Shown: positions 35,936-45,055 of the stretch, piece by piece
Layout: each line of letters opens with the position of its first letter
Numbering within the stretch: position 1 is the first letter of the stretch
Source: Brevifilum sp029548365
GTDB taxonomy: Bacteria; Chloroflexota; Anaerolineae; Anaerolineales; Anaerolineaceae
Direction: 5' to 3'
Length of the DNA: 64,000 bases
Assembly: GCA_035376985.1 (NCBI GenBank)
Contig: DAOSSA010000004.1
Coordinates: 62,001-126,000 of the forward strand
Made by a program: the position numbers and the translations under genes
Notes under the pieces: generated by a model
Databases searched by the model: none
Seen by the model: the letters and a program-made list of their open reading frames with translations, nothing else
What the model was told of the DNA's origin: nothing

Positions 35936-36493
35936 TCACACGCGAGTGACATAATTTCCATTGCGCGTATCGACGCGAATGGTGTCGCCCTGGTTAACAA
36001 ATGACGGCACCTGGACTTCGAGGCCAGTTTCAGTCAGCACTTTTTTGGTCACTCCAGTCGCTGTATCTCCGCGGACGGCAGGTTCAGCTTTGGTCACCAG
36101 CAAATCAACAGAAGTAGGCAATTCAACATCCAATGCTTCGCTTTCGAAGAACATCAATTTGACATCCATGTTGGGCTTCAGATACTGTGTTTGCTCTCCG
36201 AGGATATCCGCATTGACGGGATATTGCTCGTAACTCTGGTTATCCATAAAGTAATACAAGTCTCCGTCGGCATATAAAAACTGGGCATTGTGATAGTCGA
36301 GGCGGATATCCTGTATCCGGTTGCCAGAGTTGAAGGTCATCTCTAAATTGGTGCCTTTGCGAAGATCACGGGCTTTGATGCGAATAGTAGCCGCGCCACG
36401 CCCGGGCTTGTTGTGGGCATAATCCACCACTTTGTACAAGTTACCATCCTGTTCAAAGGTGACCCCTTTGCGTAATTCGTTGACATCGATCAT
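35936..36493 (-). CDS. efp: Translation elongation factor P
   Basis: The 185-residue, three-domain factor relieves ribosome stalling at polyproline stretches. Domain I has the tip loop KPGRGAATIRIKARDLRKGT, where Lys29-equivalent would be the modification site; the loop KPGRG is the family form. The carboxy-terminal OB domain ends TGLEVQVPSFVNQGDTIRVDTRNGNYVTRV, split as GLEVQVP and DTRNGNYVTRV. Length is standard. Confidence 0.97.
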   Translation of the reverse strand: MIDVNELRKGVTFEQDGNLYKVVDYAHNKPGRGAATIRIKARDLRKGTNLEMTFNSGNRIQDIRLDYHNAQFLYADGDLYYFMDNQSYEQYPVNADILGEQTQYLKPNMDVKLMFFESEALDVELPTSVDLLVTKAEPAVRGDTATGVTKKVLTETGLEVQVPSFVNQGDTIRVDTRNGNYVTRV

Positions 36494-36747
36494 GAAAATT
36501 TTCCTTTACTTCTTAAAAAACAACATCAAGATTATAGCCCACACATTCCTGGTTTACAAGTCACAGCTCAGTCTGGAAGTAGATATGTTTTGATTTATAA
36601 TTCGTTCAAGCTGAGGTGTGCTCGTTTGAAGTTATCTTTGAAAATTGTCGATAGTTTACTGAAGGTTCGCTTGAAAGTGCAACTGTTTTACCCTCAGGCT
36701 GTTAAACTTAATGATATTATTCGCTAGTTTTTTGAGGAGAGGAATTT

Positions 36748-37878
36748 ATGCTTTCCATTCATAAGATTGATCTGAAGGATCAAGCAGATGTAAAACGCTT
36801 TCTTGACCTGCCTTTTGAACTGTATGCCGGGCATCCTCAGTGGGTGCCGCCATTTATTACAGATGTGAAGGCCATGCTAAATCCGAAGAAACACCCCTTT
36901 TACGAACACTCAGAGGCTGAATTTTTTATCGCCTTAACTGATGGAAAGGTTGTGGGCAGGATTAGCGCCCTGGAAAACAAACCCTTCAACCTTTACCATG
37001 ATGTAAAGGACGCTGAGTTCTACCTGTTTGAATGTATCAATGACCAGGAAGTGGCTGACGCGCTTTTTAATACAGTCTTTGAATGGGCACGAAAACGGGG
37101 ATTGAACAAATTGGTTGGACCCAAGGGCTTTGGCCCGTTGGATGGTTATGGCATCCAAATTGAAGGATTTGAACACCGCCAGATGATGAATATGATGAAT
37201 TATAACTATCCGTACTACCGAGAACTGGTGGAAAACCTGGGTTTCACTAAAGTGGTAGATTTTGTGTCCAGCTTTGTGAACCCGCAAGAGTTTCGGCTGC
37301 CGCCAAAAGTTAGGAAAGCAGCAGATATCGCTAAAAAACGAGGCACCTTTGAGGTTTTGGATTTCAAAAACAAGCGTGAGCTGAAAAGCTGGGCTGGAAA
37401 GATAGGCCAGGCTTACAACCAGGCTTTTGTGAAAAACTGGGAATACTATCCACTGACTCAGCGTGAAATTGACTTTGTGGTTGACAATGTGATGACAATT
37501 GTGGACCCCAACTTGATCAAAATCATAGTGAAGGATGGAGATGTGGTCGGGTTTGTTTTCCCCTTCCCGGATGTATCAGCAGCAATGCAAAAAAATAAAG
37601 GCAAGTTGGGTCTAATTGCTATTCTGCGTTTACTGTTAGAAATTAAACATACCAACTGGATTGCTTTTAACGGTGTGGGTATCCTGCCTGAATACCAGGG
37701 ATTGGGCGGTAATGCCATTTTGTATGCTGAGCTGGAAAAGTCGATGCATCAATATCCTAAGTTCATCAATTCCGAATTGACCCAAGTAGCGGAAACTGCA
37801 GAACAAATGCGCAAGGATTTACAAAACCTCGGTGTACAGTTTTACAAAAACCATCGGGTATTTCAGCGAGAACTTTAA
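36748..37878 (+). CDS. GNAT-fold acetyltransferase-like protein (YghO-like)
   Basis: The 376-residue protein has two halves. The amino-terminal half includes FIALTDGKVVGRISALENK and GPKGFGPLDGYGIQIEGF. The carboxy-terminal half includes GVGILPEYQGLGGNAILYAEL, which resembles the GNAT acetyl-CoA loop (Q/RxxGxG/A) as YQGLGG. Similar large proteins are annotated as N-acetyltransferases in many bacteria without known substrates. GAGGAGAGGAA precedes the start. It stands alone between efp (divergent) and the DUF4230 gene. Confidence 0.7.
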   Translation: MLSIHKIDLKDQADVKRFLDLPFELYAGHPQWVPPFITDVKAMLNPKKHPFYEHSEAEFFIALTDGKVVGRISALENKPFNLYHDVKDAEFYLFECINDQEVADALFNTVFEWARKRGLNKLVGPKGFGPLDGYGIQIEGFEHRQMMNMMNYNYPYYRELVENLGFTKVVDFVSSFVNPQEFRLPPKVRKAADIAKKRGTFEVLDFKNKRELKSWAGKIGQAYNQAFVKNWEYYPLTQREIDFVVDNVMTIVDPNLIKIIVKDGDVVGFVFPFPDVSAAMQKNKGKLGLIAILRLLLEIKHTNWIAFNGVGILPEYQGLGGNAILYAELEKSMHQYPKFINSELTQVAETAEQMRKDLQNLGVQFYKNHRVFQREL

Positions 37879-38142
37879 ATACTCGTGAGCAGTCGCTGGT
37901 AAAAAAAGAAAACCGAAGGTGTTATCATGCTCCTCAATCGGTTATATATTATGGTGAATCAGCCCGTTTTACCAATCACCAGGTTCTTAAATAAACCTGT
38001 TATTCAGGTGGATTGTTCTGTTTTTATCTTAGAGTAGGATTGAAAAACTCAATAATTATCAGCTATTCCAATTTGTTTAATGGTCAAATGGGGTAGACTC
38101 AGCACTTTGACACCTGTTTGAAGAAATGGATCGAAATAATTG

Positions 38143-38814
38143 ATGGAAGAACAAAAACCCGAAAAGAAAAATGTAGGAATTTTTCTGGTCATACTATTGG
38201 TCGCCGTTATTGGTTCAACGATATTTATTATAATCACCATTAATCGGACGATAGAATCGGCAATGTCCCCTGTGCAAAATGTGAACAATGTGCTCAGCAC
38301 ACAGGTTTCGCAGATCTTGCACCCCACGCCTACGGTGATTCCCGATCCGGCCACCATCATCCGGGAGGTGCAGTCACTGGCTCGATTGGAAACGATTCAA
38401 TATTCTGTACAGAAAGTGATTACAGCTGAGGTTAACCAGGGTGTTCTGGGACCGCTTTTTGGCGATAAATTATTGTTGGTGGCGCATGGTTATGTCATTG
38501 CTGGTGTAGACCTTGCGGATCTTTCAGTCAACGACCTAAGGTTGGAAGATGACGTACTTTATGTCTACTTACCGGAAGCCGAAGTTTTTGTTGCTGCACT
38601 TAATAATGAAAATTCATACATCTATGATCGCACAACGGGATTGTTTCGTAAAAGCGACGCTAACCTTGAAACTGCAGCACGAAGAATTGCCGAACAAGAA
38701 ATCTATAACGGGGCAGTTGAAGATGGTATTTTAGACCAGGCCCAATTGAACACAGAAATCTTCCTGGAAAGGTTGTTTAACGCTCTTGGTTATTTACGGG
38801 TGGTTTACGAATAG
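38143..38814 (+). CDS. DUF4230-family membrane-anchored protein
   Basis: About 223 residues from the ATG at 38143 (an in-frame TTG precedes it). A charged start (EEQKPEKKN) is followed by one membrane helix (GIFLVILLVAVIGSTIFIII), a Thr/Pro linker (HPTPTVIPDPATI), and an external domain of about 150 residues. Segments such as LARLETIQYSVQKVI, VAHGYVIAGVDLADL and VYLPEAEVFVA are typical of DUF4230. Function is unknown. Confidence 0.82.
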   Translation: MEEQKPEKKNVGIFLVILLVAVIGSTIFIIITINRTIESAMSPVQNVNNVLSTQVSQILHPTPTVIPDPATIIREVQSLARLETIQYSVQKVITAEVNQGVLGPLFGDKLLLVAHGYVIAGVDLADLSVNDLRLEDDVLYVYLPEAEVFVAALNNENSYIYDRTTGLFRKSDANLETAARRIAEQEIYNGAVEDGILDQAQLNTEIFLERLFNALGYLRVVYE

Positions 38815-38861
38815 TTTGAACTCACCTTTTGGATCAAAGTTGATGCCCAGGTGGCCAAAAG

Positions 38862-39368
38862 TTATTTCTTTTTAGGTTTAACCATATTCGCAGGCACCTG
38901 AATCCGCACTTGCTGGTTTCGCAGGAACTTGATTAACAGTCGAACGCGTTCACTGCCTTCTATACGGGCATCAAAGATTGCCTGGTAACCTTCGAAGGGT
39001 CCGCCTAGGATGAGCACAGGATCGCCCTGGGTAAGCTGTTCTTGCTGTTTAGGTTTTGTGTTAATGCGTTCGAGATTGTGTTTGATACCAGTAATCACTT
39101 CTTCTGAGACAATGGCTGGGCTGGAATCAAAGCTGACGACACGGTTGACGCCGGGGATATAGAATAAACTTGATAGGGGAATTGCATTTAAATCAACATG
39201 CACAAACAGGTAACCAGGGAAGAAAGGTATTAACTTGCGTGAACGCGGGTTTACCGGGTTCACACGTAAACGCGGGTAAAAAACCTCGATCTGGCGGTGT
39301 TGCAATTGCGAGAATAAAAAATCCTCTCGATGAGGCTTACTTTGAAGTACGTGCCAGGATGAACTCAT
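38862..39368 (-). CDS. NusG/RfaH-like specialised antiterminator
   Basis: The 168-residue protein has the NGN fold (WHVLQSKPHREDFLFSQL, FYPRLRVN, FFPGYLFVHVDL, IPGVNRVVSF) and a carboxy-terminal KOW domain (TQGDPVLILGGPFEGYQAIF). It lacks the length and acidic features of general NusG. Such paralogs (RfaH, UpxY, LoaP) keep RNA polymerase going through long polysaccharide or natural-product operons. No ops-like element was found. The likely targets are the polysaccharide-control or large secreted protein genes to the right, but this rests only on proximity. Confidence 0.88.
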   Translation of the reverse strand: MSSSWHVLQSKPHREDFLFSQLQHRQIEVFYPRLRVNPVNPRSRKLIPFFPGYLFVHVDLNAIPLSSLFYIPGVNRVVSFDSSPAIVSEEVITGIKHNLERINTKPKQQEQLTQGDPVLILGGPFEGYQAIFDARIEGSERVRLLIKFLRNQQVRIQVPANMVKPKKK

Positions 39369-39707
39369 TGCATGTTTGTTTTGATAGTTGAAAGGACCAT
39401 CCAGTCGTTGATGTCATTAACTTGGTTCTTCATCAGTCTTGTTCTTATGGTAACACGTACACCAAGTGGTATCATCCAACAGGGTGTTCGCGTGCTACCC
39501 CTTGCTACTCTCTCGATTTCCTATGAAAATTATACTTCAGTCGGAATAAGGATGTTGCAGTTTAAGCAAATGATTGCGAAAAAAGATCAATCACATCATG
39601 ATCGCGCAACGATTGTCCCAATTCCGTGATTTATCAATTCGCTTTGGTAAAGAGAATATTTAACTTACTTAATTAACCAGCCAACCGAATGACCAGGTTA
39701 ATATTAA
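39369..39707. other. Intergenic region, no supported gene
   Basis: An 85-codon frame on the plus strand starts at a TTG-type or internal codon without a ribosome-binding site and has no recognisable features, so it is not called. The promoter of the antiterminator gene should lie here. Confidence 0.5.
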
Positions 39708-39905
39708 TTATTCTTTTTTCTTATTTGCCAGGCGCAGAAAAACGAAGCCGATGAGAGCAGCAAGGATTCCGCCAACAATGCCTGCAATCTGCGCAGAATT
39801 GATTCCTGGATACGAACCGACCCATATGTAGTCGGCAACTAATGAAACAATAGCGAAGAGGAAGCCTATGACGATGACAATCAGACTAACTGTTTTTTTG
39901 GACAT
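39708..39905 (-). CDS. Small two-helix membrane protein
   Basis: From the ATG at 39905, behind AGGAG, the product is 65 residues; the open frame extends 40 codons further without support. Two hydrophobic segments (VSLIVIVIGFLFAIVSLVA and IAGIVGGILAALIGFVFL) are linked by a short loop (YIWVGSYPGINSAQ), and the tail is basic (NKKKE). The Gly-zipper-like second helix (GIVGGILAALIG) suggests helix packing. I do not recognise a family with known function. Confidence 0.75.
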   Translation of the reverse strand: MSKKTVSLIVIVIGFLFAIVSLVADYIWVGSYPGINSAQIAGIVGGILAALIGFVFLRLANKKKE

Positions 39906-40336
39906 ATTATTCTCCTGATAAGCGTAGAAACCTATGAAGGCTGAACAAATTTTTGTGAGAAATGGATATGGCAGCTGTTTGCTTATATGATAGCAGCTAT
40001 TTTGTGTTTTTGTTGGAAAATTCAAGAATTCTCAGCCCCGAAAAACAAGGTTTGAATGAAATATCCTAACCTTGGTTAGGATCCAATCACCTGCAATCTA
40101 AGCGCATCATCAGCATTTCTTAATTTCTTATAGTTATCCTAATAAGCGCAGATAATCATTATATCCGTTAGAACAATGAGACTTTGCTGGCAATTATTAT
40201 GAAAAAAATTCTACTTAATCAGAACAAACCTGCTCTCGAAATGGAAATGCCTTCAGATAATGGTTTGCTTTTGAAATGATGCACAGGTGCATTGTGTTGA
40301 ATGTGCCTAAACCACCACAATCTGACAGTGAAAATA
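39906..40336. other. AT-rich intergenic region with one tiny open frame
   Basis: No gene is supported. A 26-codon frame (ATG 40199 to TGA 40279, plus strand) starts MKKILLNQNKPALEM but has no clear ribosome-binding site. Nothing else stands out. Confidence 0.4.
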
Positions 40337-40816
40337 TTAACTCCTGGTTGTATTCATTCGGGCGAGTTTAATGATCTGATCATACCCCTGGTCAATCAAA
40401 TTAACGATCTCAGCAGCGACATCTGCTGCGGGCTCTTCTGTGCCATAGGGATCGGGGACATCTTCCGATCTCCCTTTAACGACCTCAGTGAGAAGATAGA
40501 TGCGATCAGCTAAATCAGGGAATTCCTGACAAAGCGCTTCTTTTTGGTTATTTTCCATAACGAGGATTAAATCTGTTTTGGAAAGCATCGCCCTTGTTAT
40601 GAGACGAGATTTATGCAATGACAAATTTAGCGCATACTTGTCTGCTTCAAGTAATGCCTCAGTAGTAACAGGTTGATCTGGAACTGTCCAGGTCCCTGCA
40701 CTGGAGACCGTAATGAAATTATCGTCGCCCTGTTTGACAACAGAGCGGGCAAAATAGATCGCGGCAATCGGGGAGCGAAAGCGGTTGGCTGTGCATACGA
40801 ATAAAATGGAAGGCAT
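40337..40816 (-). CDS. Low-molecular-weight protein tyrosine phosphatase
   Basis: The 159-residue enzyme has the P-loop CTANRFRS (Cys9, Arg15; Cx5R), the family's usual second Cys being Phe here, and the catalytic Asp segment VPDPYG. It dephosphorylates tyrosine residues on BY-kinases and so controls capsule or exopolysaccharide export. It is the last gene of a four-gene minus-strand row that begins with a BY-kinase, the classical kinase/phosphatase pair. Confidence 0.9.
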   Translation of the reverse strand: MPSILFVCTANRFRSPIAAIYFARSVVKQGDDNFITVSSAGTWTVPDQPVTTEALLEADKYALNLSLHKSRLITRAMLSKTDLILVMENNQKEALCQEFPDLADRIYLLTEVVKGRSEDVPDPYGTEEPAADVAAEIVNLIDQGYDQIIKLARMNTTRS

Positions 40817-40849
40817 TTTAATTACAAACCTTAATCTAAATCGTCCCTG

Positions 40850-41743
40850 TTAGTAGTGTGGGATCAAAATCCACTCTCCCTGCTGGAGAGGGTGTCCTGG
40901 ACCCATATTATTGTACCGGCTGATTTCCTCAGCTTCCATGTTAAGTAGCTGAGCCAGCTCTAACAGGGTGATTCCATCTGTTGTTACTTGAATTGGCTGA
41001 AAGGATGGAAGGCCGGTGGTATCAGAAAAATCGAGGGGAACAACCAGTAACCAATCCGGATAGAGTACTGAGGGAAGCTTATAATTTATTGCGCGAATGG
41101 CTTCTTCTGTTGTGTTGTAGCGTCCAGCAAACTGGCCAATTGATTCGCCTTCTAAAACACGGATAATCACAAATTTCCCCTGTTTGCCAATGGGAGTTCC
41201 CAGTTCTAACACCACAGGCCCCCTCGTAGGCGTTTGTGTTAATGATGGAATGAGTGTCTGGGTGGGTTCGGAGGTGGGTGTGGCAGTACCTGTGACTGTG
41301 GGCGTTATTGTTAGGCGGGGGACAACCACTAGGGTTGGAGATGGAGGGAATGTTGGCGGGAGGGCTTGCTGAGTGTTTTTCCAGGCTGGCACAAGCATCC
41401 GATCAATTTGGTTGAAAAGTTGTAACCGATAAGTATATGTCAGAAAAATGCTTGAAATTAAAATGGGCGTTAAAATAGCCCATAAGATGATTTTTTGATT
41501 ATTTTCTTTTTTTTCTTTTGGAGCTTTGAGATTGGCAGGAAGCCTAACACCAGTCGGACTTGAAAAGATGGGACAATTGAGATGTTGGTCTGTCAAACAC
41601 GTGGAGCGCTGAAAACATAATTTTGGCGTAGGGCGTCCTTTGGCATGAAAGCAGACATTTCCTTTCGAGGGAAAGGAAAAGCTGGTTGTTGGATCACTTT
41701 TCAAGCCCAGATGTGGGCAAAAATGTTGAACAGAATTTTCCAT
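40850..41743 (-). CDS. Membrane protein with four-Cys amino-terminal domain and LysM repeats (paralog 1)
   Basis: About 297 residues from the ATG at 41743. Residues 1-60 carry a Cys pattern (CPHLGLKSDP, NVCFHAK, STCLT, LNCPIF) that looks like a cytoplasmic metal-binding module. One membrane helix follows (IILWAILTPILISSIFLTY), then a Thr/Pro-rich spacer with repeated PTPT-like segments. Two LysM-like units come next: VIIRVLEGESIGQFAGRYNT...INY and ITLLELAQLLNMEAEEISRYNN. LysM binds peptidoglycan or related glycans. The next gene upstream encodes a clear paralog, so the pair arose by tandem duplication. A link from the cell interior to the wall is inferred. Confidence 0.8.
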   Translation of the reverse strand: MENSVQHFCPHLGLKSDPTTSFSFPSKGNVCFHAKGRPTPKLCFQRSTCLTDQHLNCPIFSSPTGVRLPANLKAPKEKKENNQKIILWAILTPILISSIFLTYTYRLQLFNQIDRMLVPAWKNTQQALPPTFPPSPTLVVVPRLTITPTVTGTATPTSEPTQTLIPSLTQTPTRGPVVLELGTPIGKQGKFVIIRVLEGESIGQFAGRYNTTEEAIRAINYKLPSVLYPDWLLVVPLDFSDTTGLPSFQPIQVTTDGITLLELAQLLNMEAEEISRYNNMGPGHPLQQGEWILIPHY

Positions 41744-41938
41744 TGTCAATCGTTTATTCTTTGTTTGAATGTATTATCCTAAAATGGGCGAAATCTTGCT
41801 TCTCTCTACCGATAATCTATCCAGTTGTGGTGTAGGAGGCTGGTCTGGCATAGTCACATTTGATACTTTCGTTGGACCACAGGGCGCTTTCAAAGAAGTT
41901 CGGCGAAAATTGTCCATTTATCTCAATATGACATGATT

Positions 41939-42835
41939 TCAGGGTTGTGGTTTTTCTCTTGGGACCAACAACCAGTCTCCTTTGCGTAATAAGTAGTTTT
42001 CTTCGATATTGTTATAGTGGATCATCTCTTCAAGTGAAGCAGACAATTTAGTTGACAAATCTTGAATTTTTATATATTCTTCCTCAACCTGGTGAGCTTC
42101 AAATAATGGTAATTTGCTGACATCAATAACATTTACAGGGATAATGACTAGCCAATCGGTCCACAAGGGAATGATCAGGTCGAAATTAATGGCTTTGATT
42201 GCTTCAACGCTCGTGTGATATTTATCAGCAAAAATTTGTAAGGTTTCGCCTTCGGCTACACGGTGAATGATAAAATTTTGATCGCCACCAATCGGAGTAT
42301 CTAAAGTGAGGATGACAATTATCGCAGTTGGCGTTGGTGGCACCCGGGTATCTGTGGCAAGCAGTTCAGTCAGACTTGGGGTGATTGGCACCGTTGTTGC
42401 TGTATCAATTGGCTGAGCTGGTGTGATTGTCGGGGAGACTGAAGTAGTCGGCGAAGGCGTGGACAGCTCATCGATTGCAAATAGCCGAGGCCTCCCCGAT
42501 CGGAAAGAAAAGAACAGTATGATGATTACCAGCAGAACCCCAATACCGGAGAGTAGAAAAAGGATATCTTTCGATAACGTTTCTTTCTTGAGTGAGATCT
42601 CCTTGGGCATTTTGCCGCCGGGCGCTGATTCATAAACCGGGCAATGAAGATAAGCACTGGTTAAACAATATGATCGTTGATGGCTAAGATTGGGGATATC
42701 AACAGGTCGCACTTGATAGCAAGCGTTTATATTTAATGGAAAAGCTGAATACGAATCAGGATCTTCTTTGAGCCCGAGCTTTGGGCAGCTATTCTGGTTC
42801 TGAAACTTCAGATGATCTGGGTTGTCGTTGCGCAT
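41939..42835 (-). CDS. Membrane protein with four-Cys amino-terminal domain and LysM repeats (paralog 2)
   Basis: The 298-residue protein repeats the architecture of its downstream neighbour. It has an amino-terminal Cys module (CPKLGLKEDP, NACYQV, SYCLT, LHCPVY), a membrane helix (ILFLLSGIGVLLVIIILFF), a Thr/Pro-rich spacer and two LysM-like units (IIHRVAEGETLQIFADKYHT and IKIQDLSTKLSASLEEMIHYNN). Residues QRSYCLTSAYLHCP and QRSTCLTDQHLNCP align without gaps between the paralogs, so this module is under constraint. It sits directly downstream of the BY-kinase. Confidence 0.8.
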   Translation of the reverse strand: MRNDNPDHLKFQNQNSCPKLGLKEDPDSYSAFPLNINACYQVRPVDIPNLSHQRSYCLTSAYLHCPVYESAPGGKMPKEISLKKETLSKDILFLLSGIGVLLVIIILFFSFRSGRPRLFAIDELSTPSPTTSVSPTITPAQPIDTATTVPITPSLTELLATDTRVPPTPTAIIVILTLDTPIGGDQNFIIHRVAEGETLQIFADKYHTSVEAIKAINFDLIIPLWTDWLVIIPVNVIDVSKLPLFEAHQVEEEYIKIQDLSTKLSASLEEMIHYNNIEENYLLRKGDWLLVPREKPQP

Positions 42836-42894
42836 TCAGCATTCCCTGTTTATTTGGAAAAACGATAACAGTGCTCAATATTAAGGTGAACGAA

Positions 42895-44802
42895 TCACCT
42901 TTTAGGCTCAGTCTCTATGTCCTGGAGGGGAATAAAGGGTTGATCGCTGGCGCCATCAACATAATATTTTTCACTGCCATAAACATTTGGTGAGTAATAA
43001 TCAAAGCCGCCATAATAATAACCCCTGTTGTGCGGGATGCGATTCATAACGACCCCAATTACGTTGGCACCAAGCCGTTCAAATTCCTCTAAAGGTGTTC
43101 GGGCAACCAGTGAACGGGTCTTACCAGGGCGAATGACATAAATTACACCGTCGATTTTGGAGGCGAGAATTTGCGCATCGGTGACAATTGCGGGCGGGGT
43201 GTCAATCACGATCATATCAAATTTCGCACGTAAATCCTCCAATATTCTTAACATCTTCTGGGTGCCTAATAATTCAGCAGGATTGGGTGGCAGGCTTCCG
43301 GAGGTAATTACATTAAGATAGGGAATTTCTGTGGAGACTTGAAGTACATCATTAATTTCTAACCTGCCGCGGATCAGGTCAGAAAGCCCGACCCGATTTG
43401 GGATCATCAACCGTTGATGAACATTCGGTCTTCGCAAATCTGCGTCAAGCAGGAGTACATTCTTATTGCTGCCAGCAAGGATGACAGCTAGATTTGAGGC
43501 AATGGTGGTTTTGCCTTCTTCTGGTCCAGAGCTGGTGACAATCAGCATCTGTAATTGTTGGTCAACACTATAAAACTCAAGGCTTGTGCGCATGGAGCGA
43601 AAGGCTTCGGAGATGGGCGAACGGGGTTGGTCGGCAACAAATACACCTTTAGACTGGCCCTTGCGTTTGCTTCGACCTGTCCCCATATCCGCGACCAGGC
43701 CGATTACAGGCAATCCGAGAATTTGCTTTACATCCTCAGGAGTTTTGATCGTATCGTCCAGGTATTCCACCAGGAAGGCGATGCCGGCCATAGCGAGAAA
43801 GCCTACAGAGGCGTATAGCGCAGCATCCTGCATCGGCTTGGGAGAGATCGGTTTTTTTGGAATACGGGCTGGTTCAACTTGAATGACGTTGGGCGCGTTT
43901 TGAGCCCGCGTCAGGTTCAAGTTTTCAAGGCTGCTGATACTGTTAATATAGATTTGTTGATAGAGATTAAGATTAGTTTGCAGTTGTGAGAGCTCGATAG
44001 ATATGTTAGTAGAGCCGTCAGGCACTCGGCCTAAAACTGTCAGATTAGTAAAAATTTGTTGATATAAAGCCAGGATTGGAGTGAGTTGTTTAACTTCTGC
44101 TCCAAGTTCGGCTGCTCGAGTCCGGTTGGCTTCGTGCTGAGCTATTTGTTCTTCTGTGGCAAAAAGAGGATTAAATTCGCTGATCCTGGTTTCAAGTTCG
44201 GCAATCTGAGTCTCCAAGGCAAAAATTTGTTCCTGGAGTTCAATGATTTCACTATCAACTTGTGTTAACTGCTCCTGAACAGATGCGGTGGAAAGTTGAT
44301 CAATTTGTGCCTGGAAAAATTCGATTTGCTCAAGGGCTTGATCTGCGCGCTGTTGCATGTTGTGTTCTGTTGCCTCGTAGCGAACAGATTGAAGGTGTTC
44401 GTTTTGATCGATGAGCACCTTGACCAACACGTTGGCAATCTCCGCGGCTTTCACGGGATCGGGATGGGTGACGGTAAGACGCATGAATTGGGTATCGGCG
44501 ATTTGAGATGCACTGGCTGTTACATCCTGGGCGGAATACCCTAATTCTTCTGAGGCTTGATTCAGCAGTGCGTCTGTAGTAAGCAACTCGGAGTAGGTTT
44601 GGATTTGTTGTTGATAGTCGATATAGGCGTAATAATCGTAACCAGTGGTAGCAGCACGCAAAATTACAAAACGTGTGCTGGCCTGGTACATTGGCGTTTC
44701 CTGGCTGCTGATGTAATAGCCCAATCCGCCTGCGATCAGTGCCCCCACCAGTGTAAGCCAAACCCAGCGTTTAGCGATGTTTAAGAATTGTCGAAAATCC
44801 AT
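42895..44802 (-). CDS. Chain-length determinant/BY-family tyrosine kinase (Wzc-like)
   Basis: The 635-residue protein starts with a Wzz-type domain between two membrane helices (about 15-33 and 328-348), with long coiled-coil heptads between (EQIFALETQIAELETRISE). The cytoplasmic kinase has Walker A SSGPEEGKTTIASNLA, Walker A' LLLDADLRRP and Walker B MIVIDTPP. The tail is Tyr-rich (RGYYYGGFDYYSP, SEKYYVDG), the autophosphorylation cluster. Such proteins control export and chain length of surface polysaccharides. No polymerase, flippase or glycosyltransferase genes lie next to it, so the synthesis genes must be elsewhere. The matching phosphatase is three genes downstream. Confidence 0.94.
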   Translation of the reverse strand: MDFRQFLNIAKRWVWLTLVGALIAGGLGYYISSQETPMYQASTRFVILRAATTGYDYYAYIDYQQQIQTYSELLTTDALLNQASEELGYSAQDVTASASQIADTQFMRLTVTHPDPVKAAEIANVLVKVLIDQNEHLQSVRYEATEHNMQQRADQALEQIEFFQAQIDQLSTASVQEQLTQVDSEIIELQEQIFALETQIAELETRISEFNPLFATEEQIAQHEANRTRAAELGAEVKQLTPILALYQQIFTNLTVLGRVPDGSTNISIELSQLQTNLNLYQQIYINSISSLENLNLTRAQNAPNVIQVEPARIPKKPISPKPMQDAALYASVGFLAMAGIAFLVEYLDDTIKTPEDVKQILGLPVIGLVADMGTGRSKRKGQSKGVFVADQPRSPISEAFRSMRTSLEFYSVDQQLQMLIVTSSGPEEGKTTIASNLAVILAGSNKNVLLLDADLRRPNVHQRLMIPNRVGLSDLIRGRLEINDVLQVSTEIPYLNVITSGSLPPNPAELLGTQKMLRILEDLRAKFDMIVIDTPPAIVTDAQILASKIDGVIYVIRPGKTRSLVARTPLEEFERLGANVIGVVMNRIPHNRGYYYGGFDYYSPNVYGSEKYYVDGASDQPFIPLQDIETEPKR

Positions 44803-44860
44803 ATGGCATTCTCCGAATGCAAAGATATAGAATAAATAATTTGTCTATTAAATACACTGC

Positions 44861-45055
44861 TCACATCTTATCATACCCAATTGGTTTATTGTAGCCCATT
44901 TGATTGCATAATATTTGAGCTAAATAATTATCAACCATTATCACCTGCAAATCATTATATCCAAAATTAATGAACCTGGCAATCATGGCGCTTGTTGGTT
45001 GTGAAACGGCCTGACCGGTGAGAACACGGTTTGCTACAGTTTTGTCATGAACCAT
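44861..45055 (-). CDS. Possible small protein coupled to the nucleotidyltransferase gene
   Basis: A 64-codon frame starts at an ATG that overlaps the last 11 bases of the upstream gene and runs to TGA. The composition is protein-like (SQPTSAMIARFINFGYNDLQ, VDNYLAQILCNQMGYNK), but no family is recognised and there is no separate ribosome-binding site. It may be a remnant or a chance frame. Confidence 0.3.
   Translation of the reverse strand: MVHDKTVANRVLTGQAVSQPTSAMIARFINFGYNDLQVIMVDNYLAQILCNQMGYNKPIGYDKM

Noticed and set aside
37890..37960. Terminator after the GNAT-like gene
   Set aside because: A six-base stem with a large loop and no good T-tract; not strong enough to call.
39372..39629. 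85-codon plus-strand frame
   Set aside because: No ribosome-binding site, no recognisable features, and it lies in the promoter region of the antiterminator gene.
40199..40279. 26-codon frame beginning MKKILLNQNKPALEM as a second precursor peptide
   Set aside because: No ribosome-binding site, no Cys, opposite strand to the RiPP genes and far from any maturase.
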